From NCBI GenBank assembly GCA_964655525.1, contig CAZZNE010000011.1, positions 42,300 through 106,299 of the forward strand: a stretch of 64,000 bases of DNA, in the 5' to 3' direction. The stretch is from DLAJ01 sp964655525. GTDB taxonomy: Bacteria > Bacillota > Clostridia > Lachnospirales > Lachnospiraceae. A program made the translations under genes and the position numbers. Positions 18,369-26,552 of this stretch are shown here, piece by piece; position 1 is the stretch's first letter; every line of letters starts with the position of its first letter. The notes under the pieces were generated by a model. The model was not told the origin of the DNA and ran no database searches. It saw only the letters and a program-made list of their open reading frames with translations.

Positions 18369-19037
18369 ATGGCGTTCATACAGGCGGAAGGTCTGACAAA
18401 AATTTATCAGAGCGGTAAAAATGAATATCAGGCATTGCATGGCGTTTCTTTTCAAATAGAGAAGGGAGAATTCGTGGCGGTCACGGGACGCTCCGGCTGC
18501 GGAAAAAGCACGCTGCTCAATATTCTCGGCGGGATGGACAGGCAGACGCAGGGGCGTTATCTGTTTGAGGATGCGGATGTCAGCGGAATGAAAAACAGAG
18601 CGCTCGCGAATTTCCGGAACAAAAAGATTGGATTTGTTTTTCAGTCCTTTTATCTTGCGGGAGAAATGGACGCCGCTCATAATGTCGCGCTGCCGATGGG
18701 GTACGGAGGGGTCCGGGCCGCACAGCGCAGGCGCAGGGCAGCAGAGCTGCTCGCGGAGGTGGGGCTGGAAAATAAGCTAAAGAGCAAGCCGTCGCAAATG
18801 TCCGGCGGGGAGCAGCAACGCGTAGCGATCGCACGTGCGATCGCCAATTCGCCGAGTGTGCTGCTTGCCGATGAACCGACCGGAAATTTAGATCATGAAA
18901 ACGGAAAGCAGATCATGGAGCTGCTTAGGCGGTTAAACCGGGAAGGTCTTACGATCGTGATGGTAACGCATGATCTGGAGCTGGCCGGGCAGACAGATCG
19001 TTTGATCAAAATGCAGGATGGGCGCATCGTGGAATAG
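18369..19037 (+). CDS. ABC transporter ATP-binding protein (MacB/LolD type)
   Basis: A 222-residue ATPase that should energise the permeases upstream. Walker A is GRSGCGKST (about residues 40-48), the signature is MSGGEQQRVAIARA, and Walker B is VLLADEPTGNLDHE, which is typical of the MacB/LolD exporter branch. AGGGAGGATCAGAAG precedes the ATG. As the last gene of the 13.6-19.0 kb operon, one ATPase apparently serves three permeases. Confidence 0.9.
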   Translation: MAFIQAEGLTKIYQSGKNEYQALHGVSFQIEKGEFVAVTGRSGCGKSTLLNILGGMDRQTQGRYLFEDADVSGMKNRALANFRNKKIGFVFQSFYLAGEMDAAHNVALPMGYGGVRAAQRRRRAAELLAEVGLENKLKSKPSQMSGGEQQRVAIARAIANSPSVLLADEPTGNLDHENGKQIMELLRRLNREGLTIVMVTHDLELAGQTDRLIKMQDGRIVE

Positions 19038-19083
19038 AGAATCTCCAAAAATATCCCAAATTACGTTATCATCGCATAAAAGC

Positions 19084-19111
19084 TTGCAAAAACTCTAAAA
19101 TCCCGTATTAT
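19084..19111 (+). promoter_or_regulatory. Putative sigma-A promoter of the CZB chemoreceptor
   Basis: TTGCAA (19084-19089), 16-base spacer, TATTAT (19106-19111), about 40 bases before the start codon. Confidence 0.55.
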
Positions 19112-19152
19112 GGTATTATAACATGTGGACTGCTAAGAGGAAAGAATGAGGG

Positions 19153-20523
19153 ATGGACATGAAGATCAAAAAGAAATCTGAACTTGTCAAATCCGTTTCG
19201 GAACTAAAGGAAGCGGATTATGGGAATTTCCCGGAGCTGCAGGATATGTATGAAAGACTGCAGAACGGCCGGGGGCAGCTTGCGGAAGTTTTTGACAAGA
19301 ATATCAAAGCGGTCATGCAGATCAGTTCTCTCGATCTTACCATGCAATATCAGACGCAAAAAATCATGGATATTTCCAATAAGATCAATATGGCGTCAGA
19401 AAGAATTTTCGGAACATCGGGTCGTTATGATGGATTCGGGGATGCCGATAACCAGCATACGGAGCTGACAAACACCATTATTGAAGTTGCGTCGGAAACG
19501 GACGGCGTTTATCGGAAGATCGAGCAGGGGCAGAATGAGCTTACCGCGATCAAAGAGCTTTCCGAACATGCCATAGCGATGTCCCAAAAGCTGGAGCAGG
19601 ATATGGATGGTCTGTTCCAGATCATTGACAATATCGAGCAGATTGTTTCCGGCATTTCCACGATTTCCATGCAGACGAATCTTCTCGCGCTGAACGCCAG
19701 TGTGGAAGCGGCAAGGGCAGGCGAGGCAGGACGCGGCTTTTCGGTCGTGGCGGGTGAAATCCGCGAGCTGGCCGAGGAAACCCAAAAGCTGACCGGCAGT
19801 ATGGATGATTTTTTGGATGGCGTCCGCAATGCGTCGCGGGCAAGCGTCAAAAGTACGGAGGAAACGGTGAAAGCGCTGGAGGGCGTGTCGGATAAGATCA
19901 CCAATGTATGGAAATTGAACAATGATAATCAGGCGCATGTTGCCAAAGTCAATGATTCGATCAGCTCAATCGCAGGGATCAGTGAAGAGCTCAGCAGTTC
20001 CATGACGGAAATGGAAAACCAGCTGAGAGAAAGCACGGATTTTATGAGACAGGTCGGTCTTGATCTGGGAGAGGCTGTCAAACCGGTGGTAGGGATTGAA
20101 CAGAATCTCGATGACGCCGTCAAGCAGATCGGCAGTATGACGGAGGATCCGTTTTATCATATGGACCGTTCGGAATTTGCCAAATATGTCCAGAACGCGA
20201 TCACCGCGCACCGCACATGGCTTGCGAATCTGCAAAAGATGGTGAACAACCGTGTGTTGTCGCCGCTGCAGCTGGATTCCCATAAGTGCGGATTCGGTCA
20301 TTTTTATTATGCGCTTACCCCGCAGATTCCGGAGGTTCTTCCGCTTTGGCGGGCGCTGGGAGAAAAGCATAAACGATTCCACCAGTTTGGCGCGGAAGTG
20401 ATACAGGCGATCCACAACGAGCAATATACCCGCGCAGAGCAGATCTACAGGGAAGCCGAAGCGTATTCCGGCGGTTTGCTGGAGGACCTTCAAAAAATCA
20501 GTTATTATGCAACAACCTCATAA
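19153..20523 (+). CDS. Soluble chemoreceptor with C-terminal zinc-binding CZB domain
   Basis: A 456-residue protein with no membrane segment. Residues about 20-330 form the helical methyl-accepting signalling domain; the tip reads QTNLLALNASVEAARAGEAG with VVAGEIRELAEET. Residues about 345-445 match the chemoreceptor zinc-binding domain: AITAHRTWLANLQ, then HKCGFGHFYY and HKRFHQFGAEV supply the His/Cys ligands. Such receptors sense zinc or oxidants such as hypochlorite, and related architectures regulate diguanylate cyclases. A hairpin-repeat block follows directly. Function in chemotaxis depends on che genes outside the window. Confidence 0.88.
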   Translation: MDMKIKKKSELVKSVSELKEADYGNFPELQDMYERLQNGRGQLAEVFDKNIKAVMQISSLDLTMQYQTQKIMDISNKINMASERIFGTSGRYDGFGDADNQHTELTNTIIEVASETDGVYRKIEQGQNELTAIKELSEHAIAMSQKLEQDMDGLFQIIDNIEQIVSGISTISMQTNLLALNASVEAARAGEAGRGFSVVAGEIRELAEETQKLTGSMDDFLDGVRNASRASVKSTEETVKALEGVSDKITNVWKLNNDNQAHVAKVNDSISSIAGISEELSSSMTEMENQLRESTDFMRQVGLDLGEAVKPVVGIEQNLDDAVKQIGSMTEDPFYHMDRSEFAKYVQNAITAHRTWLANLQKMVNNRVLSPLQLDSHKCGFGHFYYALTPQIPEVLPLWRALGEKHKRFHQFGAEVIQAIHNEQYTRAEQIYREAEAYSGGLLEDLQKISYYATTS

Positions 20524-20602
20524 AAAAGATTGCGAAGCAATCTTTCGAAGAATTGCAAAGCAATTCTTCCGGGCTTGAGGAAATTCCTATAAGATAGAAA
20601 AA
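20521..20602 (+). repeat. Composite hairpin repeat, copy C
   Basis: Hairpins AAAGATTGC-gaa-GCAATCTTT (20525-20545) and GAAGAATTGC-aaa-GCAATTCTTC (20547-20569), then the constant tail CCGGGCTTGAGGAAATTCCT followed by ATAAGATAGAAA. It begins at the stop codon of the CZB chemoreceptor and probably terminates it. Confidence 0.7.
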
Positions 20603-20628
20603 AACGTGCCGCGGAAACGCGGCACGTT
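20595..20628 (-). terminator. Terminator of the XRE regulator gene
   Basis: AACGTGCCGCG-gaaa-CGCGGCACGTT (20603-20628) is a perfect 11-bp stem. On the minus strand it is followed by TTTTTCTATCTT. Confidence 0.85.
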
Positions 20629-20633
20629 AAACG

Positions 20634-20966
20634 TTAAGCCCGATGGTTGATGTCTTTCATAAAAGCGATCATACGCTTAAGCTGATCCTTGTTCATGTGA
20701 TTCATTTCTTTCAGAGCGAGCGCGATCTCAACCGGAAACGGCTCGCTGATATTGAAAAACTCCTGCGGCGAGATATGAAAATAATCGCAAATATCAAAGA
20801 ACGTGCTCATACTCGGAAGCGTTTTCTCATTTTCAATTTTATTAATATAACTCTCGCTTAAACCAAGCGAAAGGCTCATATCACGTGCGGAAACATCTCT
20901 GTCCATTCTAAGCTTTGTAAGGCGGCTGCAGAATTCTTTTCTGTAAGTATGAGTATGATTCTTCAT
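20634..20966 (-). CDS. XRE-family transcriptional regulator
   Basis: A 110-residue protein. An N-terminal HTH spans about residues 10-65 (FCSRLTKLRMDRDVSARDMS, LSESYINKIENEKTLPSMST), followed by a short helical tail that may mediate dimerisation. It stands alone on the minus strand between a terminator and a long non-coding stretch. The target is not evident. Confidence 0.88.
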   Translation of the reverse strand: MKNHTHTYRKEFCSRLTKLRMDRDVSARDMSLSLGLSESYINKIENEKTLPSMSTFFDICDYFHISPQEFFNISEPFPVEIALALKEMNHMNKDQLKRMIAFMKDINHRA

Positions 20967-21354
20967 AAAAACCCCTGTCCCTGTTTGTGCTTTTTTATCT
21001 TTTCTCCGGTAAGAGAATCAAAATCCTTGCTGTCCCTATTATTATAGAATATGAGGACTTTAAAATCGGATAGATGGATGCTGTATTTTGCGAATAGTAT
21101 ATACAAGTAGTATGTGCGGGGGCGGGCGGAGAGGAGAAATGTAAATGTTGGAAGATAGGGTCTGGCGCAGGATCTTATTTTTTGGGGCTTCGATATGAAT
21201 GAAATATATAGAAGCAAGATGAAAGCTGTGGTATGATAATAAATGATTTATTTCGACAGAAAATGCTGTCTGCGAGATGAGAGGGGTAAGGGGTTGTAGG
21301 AGAGGGAGAAGAAGCGGAAACGAGCGGGGAAAATGAATTGGATGGTGGATAGGA
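20967..21354. other. Non-coding stretch of 388 bases
   Basis: It must contain the promoters of the minus-strand XRE gene and of the plus-strand nucleotide pyrophosphohydrolase. No convincing small gene, RNA or long inverted repeat was seen. The last 120 bases on the plus strand are strikingly purine-rich (G/A), which is unusual but unexplained. Confidence 0.5.
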
Positions 21355-21663
21355 ATGAGGAAAGGGAAATTAGTTCGCGATAACATTCCGCAGATCATGA
21401 TTGCGGATGGGAAGAAGCCCATTACAAGAATATTAGATGACGAAGAGTATCTGAAAGAGCTTGATCAAAAATTAAATGAAGAAGTAGCGGAATATCAGGC
21501 GGACAAGTCCATTGAGGAAATGGCGGATGTGCTGGAGGTGCTGTTCGCGATCTGCAAGGCGCGCGGACATTCCGTAGAAGATCTGATGGAAGTCCGGGAT
21601 GCGAAAAGAGAAAAACGCGGCGGTTTTGAGAAGAGGATTTTTTGGAGTGGGAACGAAGTGTGA
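21355..21663 (+). CDS. MazG-like nucleotide pyrophosphohydrolase
   Basis: A 102-residue protein of the all-alpha NTP pyrophosphohydrolase (MazG) superfamily, the kind annotated as a house-cleaning hydrolase of non-canonical nucleotides. It begins KLVRDNIPQIMIADGKKP, has the metal-binding EEVAEY near residue 42 and EEMADVLEVLFAI near residue 52 (ExxE...ExxD pattern), and ends with REKRGGFEKRIFW. It is the last gene before the AT-rich island and could mark its left border. Confidence 0.8.
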   Translation: MRKGKLVRDNIPQIMIADGKKPITRILDDEEYLKELDQKLNEEVAEYQADKSIEEMADVLEVLFAICKARGHSVEDLMEVRDAKREKRGGFEKRIFWSGNEV

Positions 21664-21849
21664 GAAGAACTTCTAAGGAATTAGATTATAACGGAAGAAT
21701 GATTAGATAAATAAAATTTTGTAGAATAGCGGTCGTCAGTGGATAAATAACAGCTATCTCTTATGGAGAGAAAATATTTGGAAACAAATTTAAATGAAAT
21801 AACGAAACAAATAATTATGAGAACGCATAAATGTTTTTTAAAATAAGTC

Positions 21850-21878
21850 TTGCATACACAAAGTGGGCATGATATGAT
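21850..21878 (+). promoter_or_regulatory. Promoter of the restriction-modification operon
   Basis: TTGCAT (21850-21855), 17-base spacer and TATGAT (21873-21878), 32 bases before the HTH gene start. Confidence 0.75.
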
Positions 21879-21910
21879 AACAGAAAATATGTTCGATTTT
21901 GGGGGACGAT

Positions 21911-22117
21911 ATGAAAATCAGTTATAAAAAACTATGGAAATTATTGATTGATAAAGACATGATGAAAAAAGATTTGGCAGAGATTGCTAATGTAAGTTCA
22001 GCCTCAATAGCCAAACTTGGAAGAAATGAAAATGTAAATACCGATATTTTGCTCAAAATATGTCAGGCGTTGGAATGTGATGTTTCTGATATTATGGAAG
22101 TTGTGAACGAAGATTAG
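21911..22117 (+). CDS. Small HTH (Cro/C1-type) regulator of the RM operon
   Basis: A 68-residue protein consisting almost entirely of a Cro/C1 helix-turn-helix (MKKDLAEIANVSSASIAKL around residues 21-39, then ILLKICQALECDVSDIME). It begins at the ATG at 21911, preceded by GGGGGAC. It is the first gene of the operon with vsr and the methyltransferase-endonuclease ORF, 15 bases before vsr. By position and size it could be a controller (C) protein that times restriction after methylation. Many such small HTH proteins are also found outside RM loci, so the control role is an inference. Confidence 0.75.
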   Translation: MKISYKKLWKLLIDKDMMKKDLAEIANVSSASIAKLGRNENVNTDILLKICQALECDVSDIMEVVNED

Positions 22118-22132
22118 TAGTAGAGGTGATTT

Positions 22133-22591
22133 ATGGATAGGTTGACAAAAGAGCAACGCCATAGAAATATGAGTAATATAAAGAATAAAGATACGGGCAT
22201 TGAAGTAAAACTGCGCAAGGAACTTTGGAAAAGAGGATATAGATACAAAAAGAATTATTCAAATCTTCCCGGGAAACCGGACGTTGTTTTAACTAAATAT
22301 AAAATAGCGATTTTTTGTGACAGTGAATTTTTTCATGGAAAAGATTGGGAAGTGCTTAAACCTCAACTGGAAAAAGGAAAAAATGCTGAATTTTGGATTA
22401 AAAAAATATTGAGAAATAAGGAACGGGATGATGAAATCAACAAGCAGCTTTTATTCATGGGATGGACAGTAATACGTTTCTGGGGAAAAGAAATAAATAA
22501 GAACTTAGATGAATGTATAAAAGTAATTGAGGAAAATATATTTGGCCAAGCATTAAAGGAAAATGAACTATTTGATGGGGAGAATGAATGA
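22133..22591 (+). CDS. vsr: Very-short-patch repair (Vsr-type) DNA mismatch endonuclease
   Basis: A 152-residue nuclease of the PD-(D/E)XK-like Vsr family. Characteristic segments are EQRHRNMSNIKNKDTGIEVK, LRKELWKRGYRYKKN, LPGKPDVV with the metal-binding D50, and FCDSEFFHGKDW. Vsr nicks next to T:G mismatches produced by deamination of 5-methylcytosine made by the cognate methyltransferase. This version has FCDSEFFHGKDW where E. coli Vsr has a Cys/His-rich zinc-site segment. Its stop overlaps the start of the methyltransferase gene, so the two are translationally coupled. Confidence 0.9.
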   Translation: MDRLTKEQRHRNMSNIKNKDTGIEVKLRKELWKRGYRYKKNYSNLPGKPDVVLTKYKIAIFCDSEFFHGKDWEVLKPQLEKGKNAEFWIKKILRNKERDDEINKQLLFMGWTVIRFWGKEINKNLDECIKVIEENIFGQALKENELFDGENE

Positions 22592-24669
22592 TTATGTATA
22601 GATCAATAGATTTATTTGCGGGTATTGGAGGAATTAGGAGAGGTTTTGATAATGCTTTTGGAAAAGATGTTTCTACCGTATTTGTAAGTGAATGGGATGA
22701 GAATGCGCAGAAAACATATATAGCAAATTATCAGGATGATTTTGATATTGCGGGTGATATAACTAAGATAAAAGAAAAAGATATACCAGCGTTTGATATC
22801 TGTTTAGCAGGTTTTCCTTGTCAGGCATTTTCGTTAGCAGGAAAAAGAATGGGATTTGATGATGATTATAAAGGTATGTGCAGAGGAACACTATTTCAGG
22901 ATGTAGTTCGGATATGTGAGTACCATAAGCCAAAAGTTATTTTTTGTGAAAATGTAAAGGGATTGACGATACATGATGGGGGGAGAACCTTTAAAGTTAT
23001 TAAGAGAGCGTTTGAACAAATTGGATACACAGTTTACGATAAAGTGCTAAACAGCAAGGATTTTGGAGTACCACAGAATAGGGAAAGAATTTATATTGTT
23101 GCGTTTCGGAATGACATAGACAGTAGTAAATTTCAATTTCCGGTCGGTAACAATCCGAATACCTGTATAAGGGATATTTTGGAAGAAAAGCCTGTAAGTG
23201 TAAAATATTACTTGTCCGACACTTATGTAAAAACACTAAAACGGCATAAGAAGCGTCATGAGGAAAAAGGGCATGGGTTTGGGTATGAGATCCGTGAACT
23301 TGATGGTCAGGCAGGAGCTATTGTTTGTGGCGGTATGGGTAGGGAAAGAAATCTTATTATTGATAACAGATTAACAGACTTCACACCTGTAACACATATA
23401 AAGGGTAAAGTAAACCGACAGGGAATACGAAAAATGACGCCAAGGGAGTGGGCGAGGCTTCAAGGCTTCCCCGATGATTTTAAGCTGGAACTGGCAGATA
23501 CTCATTTGTATAAGCAGTTTGGTAATAGTGTAACAGTAAATGTAATTGAGGCAATAGCAAATGAGATAAGGAAGGTGTTGGATATGGCAAATAAAAATGA
23601 TGGAAAAATGTCCGGTAACAAAGGTGAGTGGTCTGAATTATATGCTTTTATGAGATTGTTAAGTCAAGGGCGGGTATATGCTGCAAATGAAAAGGTGGAA
23701 AAGATAGATGATGTTTTTTATCCTATTTTGAAAATTGTGCGTGAGGAACAGAAAGGTCAGGTTATCGATTATGTGATTACGGACAAAAATATTAACATTG
23801 AAGTACAGTCACGAACAATCATGGCCATTCCCAGAGATGAGTTAGACGATGCCGCAAACCGCTTGCTGCAGGAAATAGCAGTGCATAGTGGGAGCTTTGA
23901 ATTGGAAGAAATTGCAGAATTTGCAAACGGAATTAAAGTTACTAAAATCAAAGCACCATCTTCTGACACAACGGATATTTCCATGCAGATACAGGATATA
24001 CATACAAATTATATTCGTGATGTGGGATTTTCAATTAAGTCTGAAGTGGGTAATGCACCTACGCTGCTTAATGCCGGGCAAACAACTAATTTTATCTATA
24101 AAGTAACCGGAATATCCGCAAAACAGGCAGAAGATATTAACGCTATTGATACTACGACCAAAATTAAGGATAGAATGAAAGCTATCAAAGATTTGGGTGG
24201 TACAATTTGCTATGTTGATATGTATCATCAGGGATTTAAGCGTAATCTGATAATGGTAGATAGCAGTATGCCTCAAATACTTGGAAATATGTTGTTGTAT
24301 TACTATGAAGAAGATACCAAGGAATGCGATAAATTGGTAGAATTAGCAGGCAAGCGAGATCCGTTAGGCTATGGTGATGATATGATGTATGAGTACAAGT
24401 TTAAGAAGTTCCTTTGTTCCTGTGCCTTGGGAATGAAGCCTGCAAAGAAGTGGGATGGACTGGACGAAGCAAATGGTGGTTACATAATCGTAAAGGCAGA
24501 TGGGGAAATATTGGCATATCACATATATAACAGGAATTTCTTTGAACAGTATTTGCTGGATAACACCATTATGGAAAGAGCATCTACCGGCAGACATGAT
24601 TATATGAGTTTGTATGAGGAAAATGGAGAGATGTTTATTAAGCTGAACTTGCAGGTGAGATTTAGGTAA
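22588..24669 (+). CDS. Fused DNA cytosine-5 methyltransferase and HpaII-type restriction endonuclease
   Basis: A single 693-codon frame. Residues 1-332 are a complete C5 methyltransferase: SAM motif DLFAGIGG (8-15), catalytic GFPCQAFSLAGKR with Cys78, ENVKGL, PQNRERIYIV, and closing motifs TPREWARLQGFPDDF and KQFGNSV. Residues 333-693 begin MANKNDGKMSGNKGEWSELY and resemble the R.HpaII endonuclease family; separate HpaII-type enzymes are about this size. The expected target would be CCGG, with methylation protecting the host, but specificity is inferred from the family resemblance. At the junction an AAGGAAGG sequence sits eight bases before an in-frame ATG (23584), so the endonuclease may also be made as a separate protein. 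Whether the fusion, the free endonuclease or both are functional is unknown. Confidence 0.82.
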   Translation: MIMYRSIDLFAGIGGIRRGFDNAFGKDVSTVFVSEWDENAQKTYIANYQDDFDIAGDITKIKEKDIPAFDICLAGFPCQAFSLAGKRMGFDDDYKGMCRGTLFQDVVRICEYHKPKVIFCENVKGLTIHDGGRTFKVIKRAFEQIGYTVYDKVLNSKDFGVPQNRERIYIVAFRNDIDSSKFQFPVGNNPNTCIRDILEEKPVSVKYYLSDTYVKTLKRHKKRHEEKGHGFGYEIRELDGQAGAIVCGGMGRERNLIIDNRLTDFTPVTHIKGKVNRQGIRKMTPREWARLQGFPDDFKLELADTHLYKQFGNSVTVNVIEAIANEIRKVLDMANKNDGKMSGNKGEWSELYAFMRLLSQGRVYAANEKVEKIDDVFYPILKIVREEQKGQVIDYVITDKNINIEVQSRTIMAIPRDELDDAANRLLQEIAVHSGSFELEEIAEFANGIKVTKIKAPSSDTTDISMQIQDIHTNYIRDVGFSIKSEVGNAPTLLNAGQTTNFIYKVTGISAKQAEDINAIDTTTKIKDRMKAIKDLGGTICYVDMYHQGFKRNLIMVDSSMPQILGNMLLYYYEEDTKECDKLVELAGKRDPLGYGDDMMYEYKFKKFLCSCALGMKPAKKWDGLDEANGGYIIVKADGEILAYHIYNRNFFEQYLLDNTIMERASTGRHDYMSLYEENGEMFIKLNLQVRFR
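23568..23586 (+). promoter_or_regulatory. Internal ribosome binding site and start for the restriction domain
   Basis: AAGGAAGG (23568-23575), spacer TGTTGGAT and in-frame ATG (23584-23586), located exactly where the methyltransferase fold ends and the HpaII-like domain begins. Confidence 0.55.
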
Positions 24670-24976
24670 TAGGCTGCTATTGAATACAGGGTGAGTAAGC
24701 GATGGATCATAAAGAGGATGATTTTAGAAAACGTTGTTTTTATTCCGTTTTTATTTAATATTTGTTTGAAAAATAGAAAATGCTCGAAATGGTACTATCC
24801 TAAAGTTTGTGTAAACCTCCAAACTAATGTAAGATAACATTACACAGTTTGGAGGTTTTTATGTCAAGAAAATATGAAAGTCTATAAAAGGCATCAAGAC
24901 GAAGCATGATGCACAGTTATCCGAAAGATAACGAAATCAGCATCAAACAAGATACGTACTGTTTGCCGCAGAAAAG
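24670..24976. other. Non-coding stretch with a long bulged hairpin
   Basis: It contains AAACCTCCAAACT (24813-24825) and its exact complement AGTTTGGAGGTTT (24846-24858) around an inner TAATGT/ACATTA stem, followed by a T run; it can act as a terminator for the RM operon. Just after it comes a nine-codon open stretch starting with ATG at 24861 and interrupted by TAA. This suggests the broken start of a gene continuing into the ORF at 24977. Confidence 0.5.
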
Positions 24977-25390
24977 ATGGGCGGAACGTTCATTGGGTTC
25001 TTCTCTGAACTGATCTATTACCATTGCGTACATACCATCCAGACTCTTCCTAATATCGGTGTGGCCCGTAATGAGGTAGATATTTGTTGCGCTGGATTAT
25101 CAAACATGCGGTATATCTTCGATACACTTGAGCGTATTTTGGAGCACTGTGTCATTATCCCTATGAAAAAGACGGACCATGATATTTCCGCGCACAATCT
25201 CAATTGCGATACATGGAAGGGGAGGTTTAACCGAATAACTGAAATTTTGCTCCATCATCGCAGAAATAGTACAGGAGACTCTATTACATTGAAGTTTACG
25301 AACGCGTGTTTTGCAGGAAGGACCGAAACGTTGCTTTTGGAATTGGAAAACGTATATCCCGATTTGCGGAGTTTGCCCACCTGGTTATAA
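24977..25390 (+). CDS. Hypothetical protein, possibly a gene remnant
   Basis: An open frame of 137 codons whose product I do not recognise. The frame is open a further 15 codons upstream without a start, and the ATG lacks a ribosome binding site. The DNA before it contains short interrupted open stretches. This looks like the surviving part of a decayed gene and not an intact one. No catalytic motif, membrane segment or repeat is seen. Confidence 0.3.
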   Translation: MGGTFIGFFSELIYYHCVHTIQTLPNIGVARNEVDICCAGLSNMRYIFDTLERILEHCVIIPMKKTDHDISAHNLNCDTWKGRFNRITEILLHHRRNSTGDSITLKFTNACFAGRTETLLLELENVYPDLRSLPTWL

Positions 25391-25732
25391 AAGGTTGGGG
25401 GTGATCCCCTGATTTTGGCACTGCTGGCAATCGAAATGTTCGTTGCTGCGGCATTCCAGGATGAGTTTGATCTGTTCTGATTTTCTTACGCCATTAGAAT
25501 TCATATTGATCGCACCCTGAAGACAGACTAAAACGCTTGCTTCTGGCATTGAAGGCAGAGTAGAAGGCTCGAGTTTCCTGGAAATCATTATACAATTTTT
25601 TAAAAAGGATGAAATTTGCTCTATCATTTTGCACTAAAGAAATTGACAAATATAAAAGAATAAAAAACAAGGCTTGACAAAATTATAAATTTATGTAAAA
25701 TTATAATAATAAAAACTATTAAGGAGGTTATC
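25391..25732. other. Non-coding stretch ending in a promoter region
   Basis: No supported gene. TTGACA at 25674-25679 with TAAAAT at 25696-25701 (16-base spacer) makes a good promoter for the following operon. Another TTGACA lies at 25643. The first 250 bases contain a minus-strand open stretch that I cannot assign. Confidence 0.5.
25674..25701 (+). promoter_or_regulatory. Promoter of the unknown/ImmA operon
   Basis: TTGACA, 16-base AT-rich spacer, TAAAAT, about 30 bases before the start codon. Confidence 0.7.
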
Positions 25733-26512
25733 ATGTTTAACGAGACAATCTCGGACAATACTAAGTCAATCATGGTCAAAATTGGAAAAGCCATTGAAAA
25801 AGGCGTTGGTGAAGATATTCGTACATATCTGGCCAACAGTGACAATGCAGTGAATAATGCAATCGCGTTTCTGCGAGGGGACTATATTGTTACGAATATA
25901 AGGAATACGGTGGAGTCAGAATCTGTTGAAATCAAATATTTCAAGAGAAGCTCGTGGACGGGATGCATCGTTCTGGATAGGACTGATAAACATTCATATT
26001 CAGTATGTGCAAAAAAGACGCTTGAACGCATTCCTAAGAATATGGCACGAAGGAGTCCACATTATTTGCAGACAATTCTTAATACAGAGAATAAAGATGA
26101 AGAAGCAACAGAAAGGCAGATTAGTCTTGCTGATTTCGGATTTCCTGTGAGAAGTCAATTTACAGAGGAAGAGTATGAAAAAGATTTTTTAGCAATCATG
26201 GAAGAGGCTTTAAGTCTGGCAGATGATTACAGGCATTGGGTTATCACATACGAAGCGGAGCATAACAGTCTGGTTGGTTTATCCGCAGTTCTGCTTGATG
26301 GAGAATTCGGTGTTGTGGAAGAAATCTCATTAATGGAGATGATGAAGCCTGACTTTGGAAATCTTACTTCTGCGGAGACAAAGGACGTGAAGAAGAAAGA
26401 CGCGCACAGCCTTGTTTCCGTCAAACCTAGACTTATCGGACGCAGGGCAAGTGAGAAGGAACAGCATACCAAAATGTCGCCGAAGTCTGTGGAGGAGAGC
26501 AAAGAAGCATGA
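25733..26512 (+). CDS. Protein of unknown function paired with an ImmA/IrrE-type peptidase
   Basis: A 259-residue soluble protein with an ideal ribosome binding site (AAGGAGGTTATC). Readable features: an N-terminal helical part (residues 1-50), a beta-rich middle (VEIKYFKRSSWTGCIVLDRT), a Lys-rich segment with RIPKNMARRSPHYLQTIL, and a disordered charged C-terminus ending KSVEESKEA. I cannot place it with confidence; it may belong to one of the uncharacterised families (DUF5986-like) that occur beside XRE-ImmA genes. The next gene starts 40 bases downstream with no terminator between them, so the two probably form one unit, for example a regulated toxin, a phage-response switch or a peptidase substrate. 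This is inference from synteny. Confidence 0.7.
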   Translation: MFNETISDNTKSIMVKIGKAIEKGVGEDIRTYLANSDNAVNNAIAFLRGDYIVTNIRNTVESESVEIKYFKRSSWTGCIVLDRTDKHSYSVCAKKTLERIPKNMARRSPHYLQTILNTENKDEEATERQISLADFGFPVRSQFTEEEYEKDFLAIMEEALSLADDYRHWVITYEAEHNSLVGLSAVLLDGEFGVVEEISLMEMMKPDFGNLTSAETKDVKKKDAHSLVSVKPRLIGRRASEKEQHTKMSPKSVEESKEA

Positions 26513-26552
26513 TGTTTCGGCAATATAAAATACAGATCACGCTTATGGAGAT

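Noticed and set aside
25385..25627. An 80-codon minus-strand frame between the remnant ORF and the ImmA operon
   Set aside because: No start signal and no recognisable product; cannot be supported as a gene.
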